64,000 bases of DNA from Hyphomonas sp. (GTDB taxonomy: Bacteria > Pseudomonadota > Alphaproteobacteria > Caulobacterales > Hyphomonadaceae): positions 868,001-932,000 of the forward strand of contig JACKIK010000002.1 in assembly GCA_020638455.1 (NCBI GenBank), given 5' to 3'. A program made the position numbers and the translations under genes. Positions 1 through 8,127 of the stretch are shown here, piece by piece. How positions within the stretch are numbered: position 1 is the first letter of the stretch; the number at the start of each line of letters is the position of its first letter. Under the pieces are notes generated by a model. The model made no database searches. It was not told the DNA's origin and worked only from the letters and a program-made list of their open reading frames with translations.

Positions 1-1790
1 CCATCATCGCCCGACGCGATGCTGCAGACGCCTTCAATCCGGAAGCGCCTGAAACCATCCTCCTGGATGGCGACAGGATGGCCGAAGGCACGGACTACTT
101 CTCCTTCGGCGGCGTCGACACCTCTCCGGACCACAAGCAGATCGCCTACGCCACCGACACGCAGGGCAGCGAATTCTACCAGATCCGGGTGAAGGACATC
201 GCCAGCGGCGGCGATACGGCCGCCCCCATCAGGGACGCCTATGGCTCGTTCGAATGGAGCGGCGGGGGCGATGCCATCTATTGGGTCCACCGCGACGAGA
301 ACGCCCGGCCGGATGCGGTCTACCGGCGCAATCTCGCCACCGGCGAAGACCACCTCGTCTATGAAGAGAAAGACCCCGGCTATTTCGTCAGCCTGTCCAA
401 AAGCTCCGACAAGACCGTGATCTTTATCACCTCGGGCAGCCATACGACATCCGAATGGCACTGGTTCCCGGCGGACGAGGCGGTTCCTCAGGTGCGCACC
501 ATTGCCGAACGCGTCACCGACAACGAGTATTCAGTCGATCTCTGGGACGGCCGGTTCTACATCACCACCAATCTTGGCGGAGCCGTTGATTTCAAGCTGA
601 TGCGCGCACCAATGGATGCGACCTCGCGCGACCAGTGGGAGGAAATCATCCCTCACCGTCCGGGCACGCTGCTGCTCGGCACACACGCGCAGAGGGACTA
701 CCTGGCCCGCATCGAACGGGAGAATGGCCTGCCCCGCATAGTGATCCGTTCGCGTACGGATGGCAGCGAGCACACGATCAGCTTCCCGGAAGCGGCCTAC
801 GACCTCGACCTTGAGTCCGGCTATGAATACGACACGCCGGTGCTGCGTTTCGAATACGCGTCTCCCACCACGCCGGACCAGGTTTTTGATTACGACCTGA
901 ACACGCGGGAGCGTATCCTGCGCAAGACGCGCGAAGTCCCGTCAGGTCACAACCCGGAGGACTATGTCGCCGAACGCGTCATGGCGCCGAGCTGGGATGG
1001 GGTTGAGGTTCCTGTCACCCTCCTCCGCCGGAAGGACACACCGGTCGACGGAACGGCGCCTGTGCTGCTCTACGGCTACGGATCCTACGGCATCACTATC
1101 CCTGCGGACTTCCGCAGTGGCCGGCTCAGCCTTGTCGATCGCGGCTTCGTCTATGCCATCGTCCATCCGCGCGGCGGCATGGCCAAGGGCTACCAATGGT
1201 ACCTGGACGGCAAGCTGGACAAGAAGACCAACACGTTCCGGGACTTCATCGCCGCGGGGCATTACCTCATTGATCATGGCTATGCCGCACCGGGCAAGGT
1301 CGTCGCCCATGGCGGCTCGGCCGGCGGCCTCCTGATGGGCGCTGTGGCGAACATGGATCCGGACCTCTTCGCCGGCATCATCGCGGCTGTGCCATTCGTC
1401 GATGTGATCAACACCATGTCGGACGAAAGCCTGCCCCTCACGCCGCCGGAATGGCCGGAATGGGGCAACCCGCTGACCAGCGCAGAGGATTATGACCGCA
1501 TCGCCGCCTACAGCCCCTACGACAATGTCGGCGACAAGCCCTATCCGGCCATGTTCATCACGGGCGGCCTGTCGGACCCCCGGGTGACCTACTGGGAGCC
1601 TTCGAAATGGGTCGCGCGGCTGCGCCACGATGCTCCGGACGGCGGCCCCTACTTCCTCAAGATCAACATGGACGCCGGCCATGGCGGAGCATCCGGACGC
1701 TTCGAAGGCCTCAAGGAAACTGCCACAGAATATGCCTTCGCCCTCGCCGCTGTTGGCAAGGTTGAGGATGTGGTCCTGACACGGAAATAG
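1..1790 (+). CDS. Oligopeptidase B-like prolyl oligopeptidase (S9 family), 5' truncated by window edge
   Basis: The reading frame is open from base 3, so the gene begins before the window; the first in-window ATG at 78 is internal, because the residues before it (ending ILLDGDRM) already look like the beta-propeller region. The C-terminal half is an alpha/beta-hydrolase domain with a GGSAGG nucleophile elbow (Ser codon 1317-1319), a likely acid Asp (1575-1577, in GGLSDPRV) and His (1680-1682, in AGHGG). The VPFVDV..TM and EWGNP segments are typical of oligopeptidase B, which cleaves short peptides after basic residues, usually in the cytoplasm. The exact substrate preference is inferred from the family. 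No promoter is visible because the start is missing. Confidence 0.9.
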   Translation, partial: IIARRDAADAFNPEAPETILLDGDRMAEGTDYFSFGGVDTSPDHKQIAYATDTQGSEFYQIRVKDIASGGDTAAPIRDAYGSFEWSGGGDAIYWVHRDENARPDAVYRRNLATGEDHLVYEEKDPGYFVSLSKSSDKTVIFITSGSHTTSEWHWFPADEAVPQVRTIAERVTDNEYSVDLWDGRFYITTNLGGAVDFKLMRAPMDATSRDQWEEIIPHRPGTLLLGTHAQRDYLARIERENGLPRIVIRSRTDGSEHTISFPEAAYDLDLESGYEYDTPVLRFEYASPTTPDQVFDYDLNTRERILRKTREVPSGHNPEDYVAERVMAPSWDGVEVPVTLLRRKDTPVDGTAPVLLYGYGSYGITIPADFRSGRLSLVDRGFVYAIVHPRGGMAKGYQWYLDGKLDKKTNTFRDFIAAGHYLIDHGYAAPGKVVAHGGSAGGLLMGAVANMDPDLFAGIIAAVPFVDVINTMSDESLPLTPPEWPEWGNPLTSAEDYDRIAAYSPYDNVGDKPYPAMFITGGLSDPRVTYWEPSKWVARLRHDAPDGGPYFLKINMDAGHGGASGRFEGLKETATEYAFALAAVGKVEDVVLTRK

Positions 1791-1881
1791 GCGAGAGAGC
1801 CCTCGCTTACGCTTCGGGCATTTTCCGCTTCAAATCGATCCACTGTATCGATTTGTTCGCCGACGGCGAACCAGCGAAAAA

Positions 1882-1959
1882 TGGTCGGAGCGGCGGGATT
1901 CGAACCCACGACCCCTAGTCCCCCAGACTAGTGCGCTAACCGGACTGCGCCACGCTCCG
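1882..1959 (-). tRNA. tRNA-Pro (anticodon GGG)
   Basis: On the minus strand a cloverleaf folds with acceptor arms CGGAGCG/CGCTCCG (1953-1959 with 1886-1892), a T-arm containing GGTTCGAATCC, and an anticodon stem CTAGT/ACTAG enclosing the loop CTGGGGG, giving anticodon GGG for proline. The discriminator A (1885) and an encoded CCA (1882-1884) complete the 3' end. It sits just downstream of the merR-type gene. Confidence 0.95.
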
Positions 1960-2012
1960 ACAAGGGCGGCTTGTAACCAAGCGCGGTTGGCTGCGCAATG
2001 CGTTATGTGGGT

Positions 2013-2495
2013 TCAGGCTGCGCGCCGGCGAAGCGCCTCGTCGATGCGGGCCTTGATATCGGTCAGCTCGCCGAGGGCGCCCTCAAGGCGCTGGCGCCGT
2101 GTATCGCTCAGCGCTGCGTCGGCTGCCGCGCCAAACGCCTTGGCCACGGTCTCCTGAAGATCACGGGCCGGGCTGGTGCCGGCCGGTGCGCCGGCCCCTA
2201 GGGTCGCTTCACCGGAGAGAACGGCTGCAAGCCCCTGCTCCGCGATCAGCGCCTTGGCGCCCTTCAAGGTCATGCCGTGCTCATGCACCAGAATCTGGAT
2301 GGCCCGCAGCGCCTCGACATCCTGCGGCCGGAACAGGCGCCGGCCATCGGAGCGCTTCACGGGCCTCACATCGCGCGGGAACTTGCTTTCCCAGTACCGG
2401 ATCACATGCGTCTCAACCCCCAGCTCCGATGCGGCCTCTCCGATGGACCGGAATGCGGTCGCGGATTTCTCGATACGGGCCCGGCTGGCGGTCAT
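2013..2495 (-). CDS. MerR-family transcriptional regulator
   Basis: This 160-residue protein has an N-terminal MerR winged helix (about residues 13-80, with FRSIGEAASELGV, then IRYWESKFP and the RRLFRPQDVE wing) and a C-terminal region rich in Ala and Arg that should form the dimerising helix. There are no conserved metal-binding cysteines, so it is not a CueR/MerR metal sensor. A strong Shine-Dalgarno (AGGAAGGA) precedes the ATG at 2495. It lies 17 bases after ihfA in the same orientation, the order usual in alphaproteobacteria (plsX-fabH-ihfA-merR), so it is probably cotranscribed. Its ligand and targets are unknown. Confidence 0.9.
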   Translation of the reverse strand: MTASRARIEKSATAFRSIGEAASELGVETHVIRYWESKFPRDVRPVKRSDGRRLFRPQDVEALRAIQILVHEHGMTLKGAKALIAEQGLAAVLSGEATLGAGAPAGTSPARDLQETVAKAFGAAADAALSDTRRQRLEGALGELTDIKARIDEALRRRAA

Positions 2496-2512
2496 GATGT
2501 GTCCTTCCTGGA

Positions 2513-2806
2513 TCAGTCTCCGTCGACCTGAGACTTCAGCATCGGCGACGGGCGGAAAGTGACCACGCGCCGTGCGGCGATGACGGCCTCTTCCCCGGTT
2601 TTCGGATTGCGGCCCTCGCGGGCGGCCTTGGACCGCACGACGAAATTGCCGAACCGGGAGAGCTTCACCTCGTCCTCATGCTCCAGTGCCGCGCCGATCA
2701 GGTCGAGCGTGCGGTCGAGCAGGTCGGAGGATTCCTGACGTGTCAGGCCCACCTCGCGGACGATCGCATCGGTGACTTCGGCACGGGTAATGGTCTGACT
2801 GGACAT
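2513..2806 (-). CDS. ihfA: Integration host factor subunit alpha
   Basis: The 97-residue protein is a full-length HU/IHF-family DNA-bending subunit: a helical N-terminus (TRAEVTDAIVREVGLTRQES), the KLSRFGNF strand, and the beta arm with EGRNPKTGEE and the RRVVTFRPSP turn. Position next to fabH and merR marks it as the alpha rather than the beta subunit. It works as a heterodimer with IhfB, bending DNA at promoters and recombination sites. GGGAG six bases before the ATG supports the start. The 103 bases upstream, between it and fabH, contain two TTAAC words 21 bp apart but no terminator I can identify, so it may have its own promoter as well as read-through from fabH. Confidence 0.95.
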   Translation of the reverse strand: MSSQTITRAEVTDAIVREVGLTRQESSDLLDRTLDLIGAALEHEDEVKLSRFGNFVVRSKAAREGRNPKTGEEAVIAARRVVTFRPSPMLKSQVDGD

Positions 2807-2909
2807 GAACGGCTCCCGATCAGGTTAATGCTTAGCTATGGATTGTTAACGGAATCCTAGCGCAGGGGTCAGTGGCGTTTTCTGATATTTGCGCGCTTAG
2901 CGCCTGAAA

Positions 2910-3881
2910 TCAAAGGCGGAACAGGCTTGCACCCCATGAAAATCCGCCACCCATGGCTTCCGACAGGATCAGATCGCCCTTTTTTGCCCGGCCGCTGCGC
3001 ACGGCATGGTTGAGCGCAAGCGGTATCGAACCGGCTGACGTATTGGCATGCTCGTCCACGGTGACGATCACCTTGTCTTCGGAAATGTCCATTTTCTTCG
3101 CCACGCCATCCAGAATCCGCTTGTTGGCCTGGTGAGGCACGAACCAGTCGATGTCTTCCCCGGTCAGGCCGGTTTCGTCGTAGATGGCCTGGATGGCCGA
3201 AGAAATATTCGCAACAGCGTGCCGGAACACGCGGTTGCCCTCCATCCGGACGTGTCCGATCGTCCCCGTGGAGCTGACCCCTCCGTCGACATAGAGCAGA
3301 TCCGACTTGGTCCCGTCGGTTCGGACGTGGTGCGCGATGACGCCGGACAGTGGATCGCCGGTCCAGTCTTCGGCCTTCAGCACAACGGCGCCGCCTCCAT
3401 CACCGAACAGCACGCAGGTCGACCTGTCCGACCAGTCGAGGATCCGCGTAAAGGTCTCCGCGCCGATCACCACTGCTGTGTTGAACAGGCCTTGCTTCAA
3501 TAGCGAGTCGGCGGTCGCCAGCGCGAAGAGGAAGCCCGAGCAGACGGCCTGCACGTCGAAGGCCGCCCCACCGGTCATGCCGAGCTTCGCCTGGACAGCT
3601 GTCGCCGTCGCCGGGAAGGTCTGGTCGGGCGTCGTCGTCGCGAGCACGATGAGGTCGACTTCGGAGACCGGAATGCCGGCCGCTTCGAGCGCATCGCGCG
3701 CAGCCGCCGTCGCGATGTCGGACGTCAGTTCGTCGTCCGCCGCAACATGGCGCCGCTTGATGCCCGTTCGCTCACGGATCCACTCATCCGTCGTGTCGAC
3801 CATGTGGGACAGGTCTTCATTGGTCAGCACCTTGGCGGGAAGGTACCCCCCCGTGCCACGGATGAAACTGTGCCGTGCCAT
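2910..3881 (-). CDS. fabH: 3-oxoacyl-[ACP] synthase III (KAS III)
   Basis: FabH starts fatty acid synthesis by condensing an acyl-CoA (normally acetyl-CoA) with malonyl-ACP. The 323-residue product has the complete catalytic triad: Cys114 in AVCSGF, His250 in VPHQAN and Asn280 in HANTSAG, plus the C-terminal GGGFSWG. The ATG at 3881 (MARHSF) is chosen because a GGGAG ribosome site lies just upstream; the frame stays open into plsX but those residues do not resemble FabH. It follows plsX by 28 bases and is surely in the same transcript. Confidence 0.97.
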   Translation of the reverse strand: MARHSFIRGTGGYLPAKVLTNEDLSHMVDTTDEWIRERTGIKRRHVAADDELTSDIATAAARDALEAAGIPVSEVDLIVLATTTPDQTFPATATAVQAKLGMTGGAAFDVQAVCSGFLFALATADSLLKQGLFNTAVVIGAETFTRILDWSDRSTCVLFGDGGGAVVLKAEDWTGDPLSGVIAHHVRTDGTKSDLLYVDGGVSSTGTIGHVRMEGNRVFRHAVANISSAIQAIYDETGLTGEDIDWFVPHQANKRILDGVAKKMDISEDKVIVTVDEHANTSAGSIPLALNHAVRSGRAKKGDLILSEAMGGGFSWGASLFRL

Positions 3882-3909
3882 TCTATCTCCCTGTGTGCCC
3901 GACGACCAG

Positions 3910-4944
3910 CTAGCCGGTCGCAGTCCCTCTCTGCTGGATGCGGGCGAGGTTAGCGGCCACCTCTTCCGGATAGTGACTGGTCGCGAGATCCGCAGCGAGT
4001 CTGCACGCCGTTGCAAATCCCCGCGCATCCGTGCCGCCATGGCTCTTCACCGATACGCCGCCAAGCCCGAGAAGCACGCCGCCATTGGCATTGGACGGGT
4101 TCATCTGCTCGCGAAGCGCCGCAAGGCCCGACGCAGCGAGGACCGCGCCCGCCTTGGTCGCAAGGTTGCGCGTCAGCGCCTCCCGCACCCGCGTCGCCAG
4201 CATCCGCGCAACACCTTCGCCCGCCTTCAGGGCGACGTTGCCCGTAAAGCCGTCGGTCACGATGACGTCGACGCTGCCCATCGAAATATCGTCGCCTTCG
4301 ACGAATCCCCGGTAGTCGAGGTCGAGGTCGAGCGTGCGCAGCATCTCGTGCGCCTCGCGGACCTCGTCATGCCCCTTCATTTCTTCCGAGCCGATATTGA
4401 GCAGGCCGATCGTGGGCCGTTCCTTGCCGAGCGTCGCCCGGGCATAGGCCTCGCCCATGATCGCAAAGGTGACCAGTTGCGCCGCATCCGCTTCGACATT
4501 GGCGCCGACATCAAGGACAATGCTGCGGCCTTTCAGGGTAGGCCACACGGCCGTCATCGCCGGACGGTGCACGCCATCCATCTTGCGCAGGACAAGCATG
4601 GAGATGGCCATCAGCGCACCGGTATTGCCAGCCGAGACCGCCGCGCCCGCGCGCCCGTCCTTTACGGCCTCCAGGGCGTTCCACATCGACGAGCCCTTGC
4701 CGCGCCGCAGCGCCTGGCTCGGCTTCATGTCGCTGGTGATCTTGTGCTCGCAATGCACGATCTCGCACTTGCCGGAAAGGCCGGGATGCGCTGCCACAAG
4801 CGGCGTGAGGGCCGCCTCGTCGCCAAACAGGATGAGGCGTGTGTCGGGCCGATCTGCGACCAGCAGTGCCAGGCCGTCGACCACCACGCCGGGTGCGTGG
4901 TCGCCTCCCATTGCATCAATTGACAGGGTCGTCCCGCGTGCCAT
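3910..4944 (-). CDS. plsX: Phosphate acyltransferase PlsX
   Basis: PlsX converts acyl-ACP to acyl-phosphate, the acyl donor for PlsY in phospholipid synthesis; it is a peripheral membrane enzyme. The 344-residue protein begins with the family signature SIDAMGGDHAPG and contains the HKI...PSQALRRGKGSSM segment and the DGFTGNVALK motif. A GGAAGG site is five bases before the ATG. It lies between the cytochrome bc1 chaperone gene and fabH. In many alphaproteobacteria a DUF177 (YceD) gene sits directly upstream; here only 48 bases separate plsX from the chaperone gene, so that gene is absent from this position. Confidence 0.97.
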   Translation of the reverse strand: MARGTTLSIDAMGGDHAPGVVVDGLALLVADRPDTRLILFGDEAALTPLVAAHPGLSGKCEIVHCEHKITSDMKPSQALRRGKGSSMWNALEAVKDGRAGAAVSAGNTGALMAISMLVLRKMDGVHRPAMTAVWPTLKGRSIVLDVGANVEADAAQLVTFAIMGEAYARATLGKERPTIGLLNIGSEEMKGHDEVREAHEMLRTLDLDLDYRGFVEGDDISMGSVDVIVTDGFTGNVALKAGEGVARMLATRVREALTRNLATKAGAVLAASGLAALREQMNPSNANGGVLLGLGGVSVKSHGGTDARGFATACRLAADLATSHYPEEVAANLARIQQRGTATG

Positions 4945-4992
4945 GGCGCCTTCCGCGAATGAGCCGCAAATGCGAGCCCGTTTTGGCGCTGT

Positions 4993-5571
4993 TTAAGGCG
5001 CGCCTCGGGGCTTGGCAACGCTGCGCCTGCTTGCGGCCGGATAGGCGACCCAGGGGGCGCTTCCCTTAAGGAAGTCCGCCGACGAATGTTCTTCAAACCG
5101 TTCTGCGAGCGCAGCGACATGTGCCGCAAGCTCTGCACAGTGGCCCGGCATTGCCACACCATTGCGCTCCAGGACCTTTTCCAGCTTGTCATTCCGACCC
5201 GGCCCATCATCGAGGCAGTCCACGATGGCCACCCCCAGCCCGTAATAGTGCTCGGCCATTGCGCGCGCCTTCCGCGCAATCGATGCATCGCCGACACCCA
5301 TTTCCCTTAACGCCGCGTCGAACCCATCCAGCACCCGCGTGTGCACCAGCTCGGGCATTTGGCGGAGCTCCGCGTCCACTCTCTTCGGAAGCTGCCAGAC
5401 AAGCACCGCCGCATGCACGGCAACCATCTGCATCCTGTGGTCGATGTCGTCGGCGACAATCCCAGCCGCATAGGCTTCCGGTGCCAGGGCTGCAGCCATC
5501 AGGCCGCGATAGAGCGAATCGGCCGCCCGGCGCCGGGCCTTGCTGCCCAGGATTCCTGACAATCCCGCCAT
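4993..5571 (-). CDS. Ubiquinol-cytochrome c chaperone family protein
   Basis: This 192-residue protein belongs to the family related to mitochondrial Cbp3, an assembly factor for the cytochrome bc1 complex. Visible hallmarks are the N-terminal YRGLMAAALAPEAYA segment, the DDIDHRMQMVAVHAAVLV stretch and the LDGFDAALREMGVGD motif. It is predicted to be a soluble all-helical protein at the inner membrane. It is divergently placed from the bamE-type gene (76 bases apart) and upstream of plsX. This neighbourhood is conserved in alphaproteobacteria, which supports the call more than any single residue does. The last ten residues are basic and look like a lineage-specific tail. Confidence 0.85.
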   Translation of the reverse strand: MAGLSGILGSKARRRAADSLYRGLMAAALAPEAYAAGIVADDIDHRMQMVAVHAAVLVWQLPKRVDAELRQMPELVHTRVLDGFDAALREMGVGDASIARKARAMAEHYYGLGVAIVDCLDDGPGRNDKLEKVLERNGVAMPGHCAELAAHVAALAERFEEHSSADFLKGSAPWVAYPAASRRSVAKPRGAP

Positions 5572-5646
5572 GCCTGCACTCCGCTGCTTGCCAAACGCGT
5601 ACGCCTGCCGCTAGGTCTCTGGCGGATCACTAACAGGAGTTTTCCG

Positions 5647-6126
5647 ATGGCGCGACGTGCGATTCTGGCTGCCGGCCTCCTGGCGCTGCCCCTGACAGCC
5701 TGCCTGACGCCCAGCCGCGAATACCACGGATATGTCACGGACGAGACCCGCCCGGCAGACATCAAGCCGGGTGAGGACACGCGATCGACCGTACTTGCCC
5801 AACTTGGCACACCTTCGACCAAAAGCCTGTTCGACGACAATACATGGATCTACATGTCGGAGCTCCAGCAGCACATCGCCTTCTACAAGCCCAAGGTCAA
5901 GAATCGCTCGATCGTCGCCATCAGCTTCGGCACCGACGACAAGGTCGAGGAGCTGCTTCAGTACTCCGCCGAAGATGGGCGCGTGATCAGCTACGCGAAA
6001 CGGGAAACACCGACCCGCGGACGCGAACTCGGACTGTGGGAACAGATCTTCGGAACCGTCGGAAACGTTGCCCTGCCACAGACCGACGAGGCGACACCTG
6101 ACAACCCGACCGGCCGCCGGCGCTAG
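5647..6126 (+). CDS. bamE: BamE/SmpA-OmlA family outer-membrane lipoprotein
   Basis: A 159-residue lipoprotein: an N-terminal hydrophobic stretch ends in the lipobox LTAC with Cys19. The mature part has the BamE pattern IKPGEDTRSTVLAQLGTPS, then a WIYMSE strand and a second strand pair around FYKPKVKNRSIVAISF. BamE helps the BAM complex fold outer-membrane proteins. The C-terminal tail after about residue 130 (Pro/Thr-rich) is probably disordered. AGGAG seven bases before the ATG supports the start. It is transcribed divergently from the cytochrome bc1 chaperone, the usual arrangement in related genomes. Whether it is the sole BamE of the cell cannot be told from here. Confidence 0.88.
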   Translation: MARRAILAAGLLALPLTACLTPSREYHGYVTDETRPADIKPGEDTRSTVLAQLGTPSTKSLFDDNTWIYMSELQQHIAFYKPKVKNRSIVAISFGTDDKVEELLQYSAEDGRVISYAKRETPTRGRELGLWEQIFGTVGNVALPQTDEATPDNPTGRRR

Positions 6127-6342
6127 GTCCTGTCTCTCCGATCCGCCATCCCGGATCGAAAAAATCGACGCGTACTTATCGAAATGTAACTCGCTTTGCG
6201 GGGCATTTCGCGTTAACTTATTAACAGCAGATACGCGTGAGAGGCGAATCTGCAATGAATACAAAATTCACCGGGTACCGCAGCGCTGTCGCCGCCGCCG
6301 TCCGGAAAATGCCTGAGTACAGTCACCTGGCAGGAGGTCGTC

Positions 6343-6537
6343 ATGGCATGGAGTGTTGTATTTCTTCGCCGGATTCTCGACGTGAAGTCGAAGCGGCGTA
6401 CGGGCGACGCATTTGGATCCGTACAGGCTGAAAAGACCCGGGAACAGATCCGGCAATCGAAAATGCTCGCCCGCCGCCGGCTCGAACTTGCCGATGCACA
6501 GGCGAAAGAAATGATGGAATCGCGTACGTCGCTCTGA
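6343..6537 (+). CDS. Small basic protein of unknown function (64 aa)
   Basis: I do not recognise this protein. Three things argue that it is real: a perfect AGGAGG (6332-6337) five bases before the ATG, a hairpin with a T-rich tail 13 bases after the stop, and a plausible composition. The first twelve residues are hydrophobic (MAWSVVFLRRIL) and the rest is a charged, helix-favouring stretch rich in Arg, Lys, Glu and Gln with no Gly or Pro after residue 27, so a membrane-touching N-terminus followed by a single long helix is likely. It sits between bamE and the methyltransferase and is the only candidate in this stretch. Confidence 0.55.
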   Translation: MAWSVVFLRRILDVKSKRRTGDAFGSVQAEKTREQIRQSKMLARRRLELADAQAKEMMESRTSL

Positions 6538-6550
6538 ATTGGACGGAATT

Positions 6551-6584
6551 GGAACGCCGGCTTTGCCGGATTCCTTACTATTTT
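6551..6584 (+). terminator. Likely intrinsic terminator after the 64-aa gene
   Basis: The stem is GGAA...TTCC plus CCGGC/GCCGG with a small bulge and a TTT loop (6551-6574), followed by the T-rich tail TTACTATTTT. It ends the small gene and separates it from the EcfG-type promoter that follows. Confidence 0.6.
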
Positions 6585-6606
6585 AACGTATCTCCCAACA
6601 AAGTAT

Positions 6607-6632
6607 GGAACCTTTCGTGACGCTACCGCGTT
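6607..6632 (+). promoter_or_regulatory. EcfG (general stress sigma factor) type promoter
   Basis: GGAAC at 6607-6611, exactly 17 bases, then CGTT at 6629-6632. This is a perfect match to the alphaproteobacterial EcfG consensus (GGAAC - 16/17 - CGTT). It lies about 80 bases before the methyltransferase ATG, after the preceding terminator, and only 1.5 kb from the ecfG gene itself. Confidence 0.75.
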
Positions 6633-6714
6633 GCTAACCCTGCGGCTGTCCGACCTAGCCCGGACGGCGGCATCAGTTTTGCAATCGATGGTGTTACTTC
6701 CTGGAGATAATCAG

Positions 6715-8055
6715 ATGAGCGCCGACGCTGCCGTCCCACACGAACCGGTTCCGAGCGAGCCGCTCCCCAATCAAACCGTCCCCCATCTTCACGAGCGTTC
6801 CTCGATCGTCCCCGAACTGGGCGAGGCCGTTCACTGCCGGCATTGCGGCGAGCCACTCTCCGTCAGGCTTGTTGATCTCGGCACCAGCCCGATCGCCAAC
6901 GACTACGTGGCCCCTGAGCGCTACGCCATGGCCGAGCCGTTCTATCCGCTGGAAGTCTGGGTCTGCTCGAAGTGTGCGCTTGCACAGACACGCGACGTGC
7001 TGGCCGCCGACAACATCTTCCGCGAAGACTATGCCTACTTCTCGTCGGCATCGACCAGCTTCCTGGCCCACGCCAAGAGCTATGCCGAAGACATGATCGA
7101 GCGTTTCAATATCGGTCCGGACTCGAAAGTCGTCGAACTCGCCTGCAATGATGGCTACCTGCTGCAGTACGTTCAAGCGAAAAACGTTCCCTGCGTCGGC
7201 GTCGAGCCGTGCGAAAGCGTTGCCGCCGTTGCGCGCAGCAAGGGCATCGATACGCGGGTTGAATTCTTCGGCCGTGAACTCGCCGAGCGGCTCGCCGCCG
7301 AAGGCCATTCAGCCGACCTGATGATCGCAAACAACGTCCTCGCCCACGTGCCGGACATCAACGATTTCGTCGGCGGGGCAGAAGTCCTGCTCAAGCCGGA
7401 AGGCGTCGCAGTCTACGAGATCCAGCACCTGCTTCGGCTGATGCAGAACCTCCAGTTCGACACGATCTATCACGAGCACTTCTCGTACATTTCGATCCTG
7501 GCTGCTGAGAACTTCTTCGCCTCGAACGGCATGCGCCTGTTCGATGCCGAGAGCCAGTGGACCCATGGCGGCTCGATCCGCCTGTTCGCGTGCCGCAAGG
7601 ACGCTTCTCACCAGCCGACCGCCCGCCTCGCCGCCCTGCGGGCCGAAGAGGAAGCCTATGGGCTCAACCGCGCTGAGACCTATGAAGCGTGGGGCGAGAA
7701 GGTTCGCGGCATCAAGCGCGACCTTCTTGAACTGCTCATCGACCTGAAGCGCCAGGGCAAGTCGATTGCCGCCTATGGTGCTCCGGCAAAAGCCGGCACA
7801 CTGCTCAACTTCTGTGGCGTAGCCCGGGACTTCATCGACTTCACCTGCGATCTGGCGCCGTCCAAGCAGGGCAAGTTCGTGCCGGGCGTGCGCGTGCCGA
7901 TCCTTCCCCCGGAAGCCATCAGCGAGCATAAGCCGGACTACGTTCTGATCCTGGTGTGGAACATCAAGGACGAAGTCATGAAGCAGCTGTCCGGCATTCG
8001 CGAATGGGGCGGCAAGTTCGTCGTGCCGGTTCCGGTTCCGGCTGTTCTCGATTAG
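6715..8055 (+). CDS. Class I SAM-dependent C-methyltransferase with N-terminal zinc-binding domain
   Basis: The 446-residue protein has the three-part layout of sugar/small-molecule C-methyltransferases (TylCIII/NovU type): an N-terminal zinc-binding domain with CRHC (Cys41, Cys44) and CSKC (Cys84, Cys87), a central Rossmann domain whose SAM loop is ELACNDGYLL (141-150), and a C-terminal domain containing AAYGAPAKAGTLLNF. Family members methylate carbon atoms of NDP-sugars, but the substrate here is unknown and no sugar genes flank it. The ATG at 6715, with GGAG nine bases upstream, is preferred over a longer frame whose extra residues overlap the promoter. The upstream EcfG-type promoter and downstream terminator suggest a monocistronic stress-induced gene. 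Confidence 0.85.
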   Translation: MSADAAVPHEPVPSEPLPNQTVPHLHERSSIVPELGEAVHCRHCGEPLSVRLVDLGTSPIANDYVAPERYAMAEPFYPLEVWVCSKCALAQTRDVLAADNIFREDYAYFSSASTSFLAHAKSYAEDMIERFNIGPDSKVVELACNDGYLLQYVQAKNVPCVGVEPCESVAAVARSKGIDTRVEFFGRELAERLAAEGHSADLMIANNVLAHVPDINDFVGGAEVLLKPEGVAVYEIQHLLRLMQNLQFDTIYHEHFSYISILAAENFFASNGMRLFDAESQWTHGGSIRLFACRKDASHQPTARLAALRAEEEAYGLNRAETYEAWGEKVRGIKRDLLELLIDLKRQGKSIAAYGAPAKAGTLLNFCGVARDFIDFTCDLAPSKQGKFVPGVRVPILPPEAISEHKPDYVLILVWNIKDEVMKQLSGIREWGGKFVVPVPVPAVLD

Positions 8056-8078
8056 GCGGAACGACTTTTCATGAGTTC

Positions 8079-8106
8079 AAGGCCGGGCCGTGCGCCCGGC
8101 CTTTTT
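8079..8106 (+). terminator. Intrinsic terminator of the methyltransferase gene
   Basis: A perfect 8-bp stem GGCCGGGC (8081-8088) with GCCCGGCC (8094-8101), a five-base loop and a run of five T. It lies 23 bases after the stop codon and is convergent with ecfG. Confidence 0.85.
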
Positions 8107-8127
8107 CGTTCCGGGACCAAAAGGCTG

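Noticed and set aside
1649..1909. A short minus-strand frame reaching into the tRNA-Pro gene
   Set aside because: It overlaps the tRNA and the 3' end of the peptidase gene and has no support.
6223..6236. Two TTAA words as a CtrA site upstream of the 64-aa gene
   Set aside because: The spacer is four bases, whereas CtrA sites are TTAA-N7-TTAA; the other TTAA words in the window (near 2825-2848, 9040 and 44130) also do not match.
6255..6431. Another short plus-strand frame starting MNTKFTGYRS
   Set aside because: It overlaps the better supported 64-aa gene in another phase and has a poorer ribosome site and no terminator at its end.
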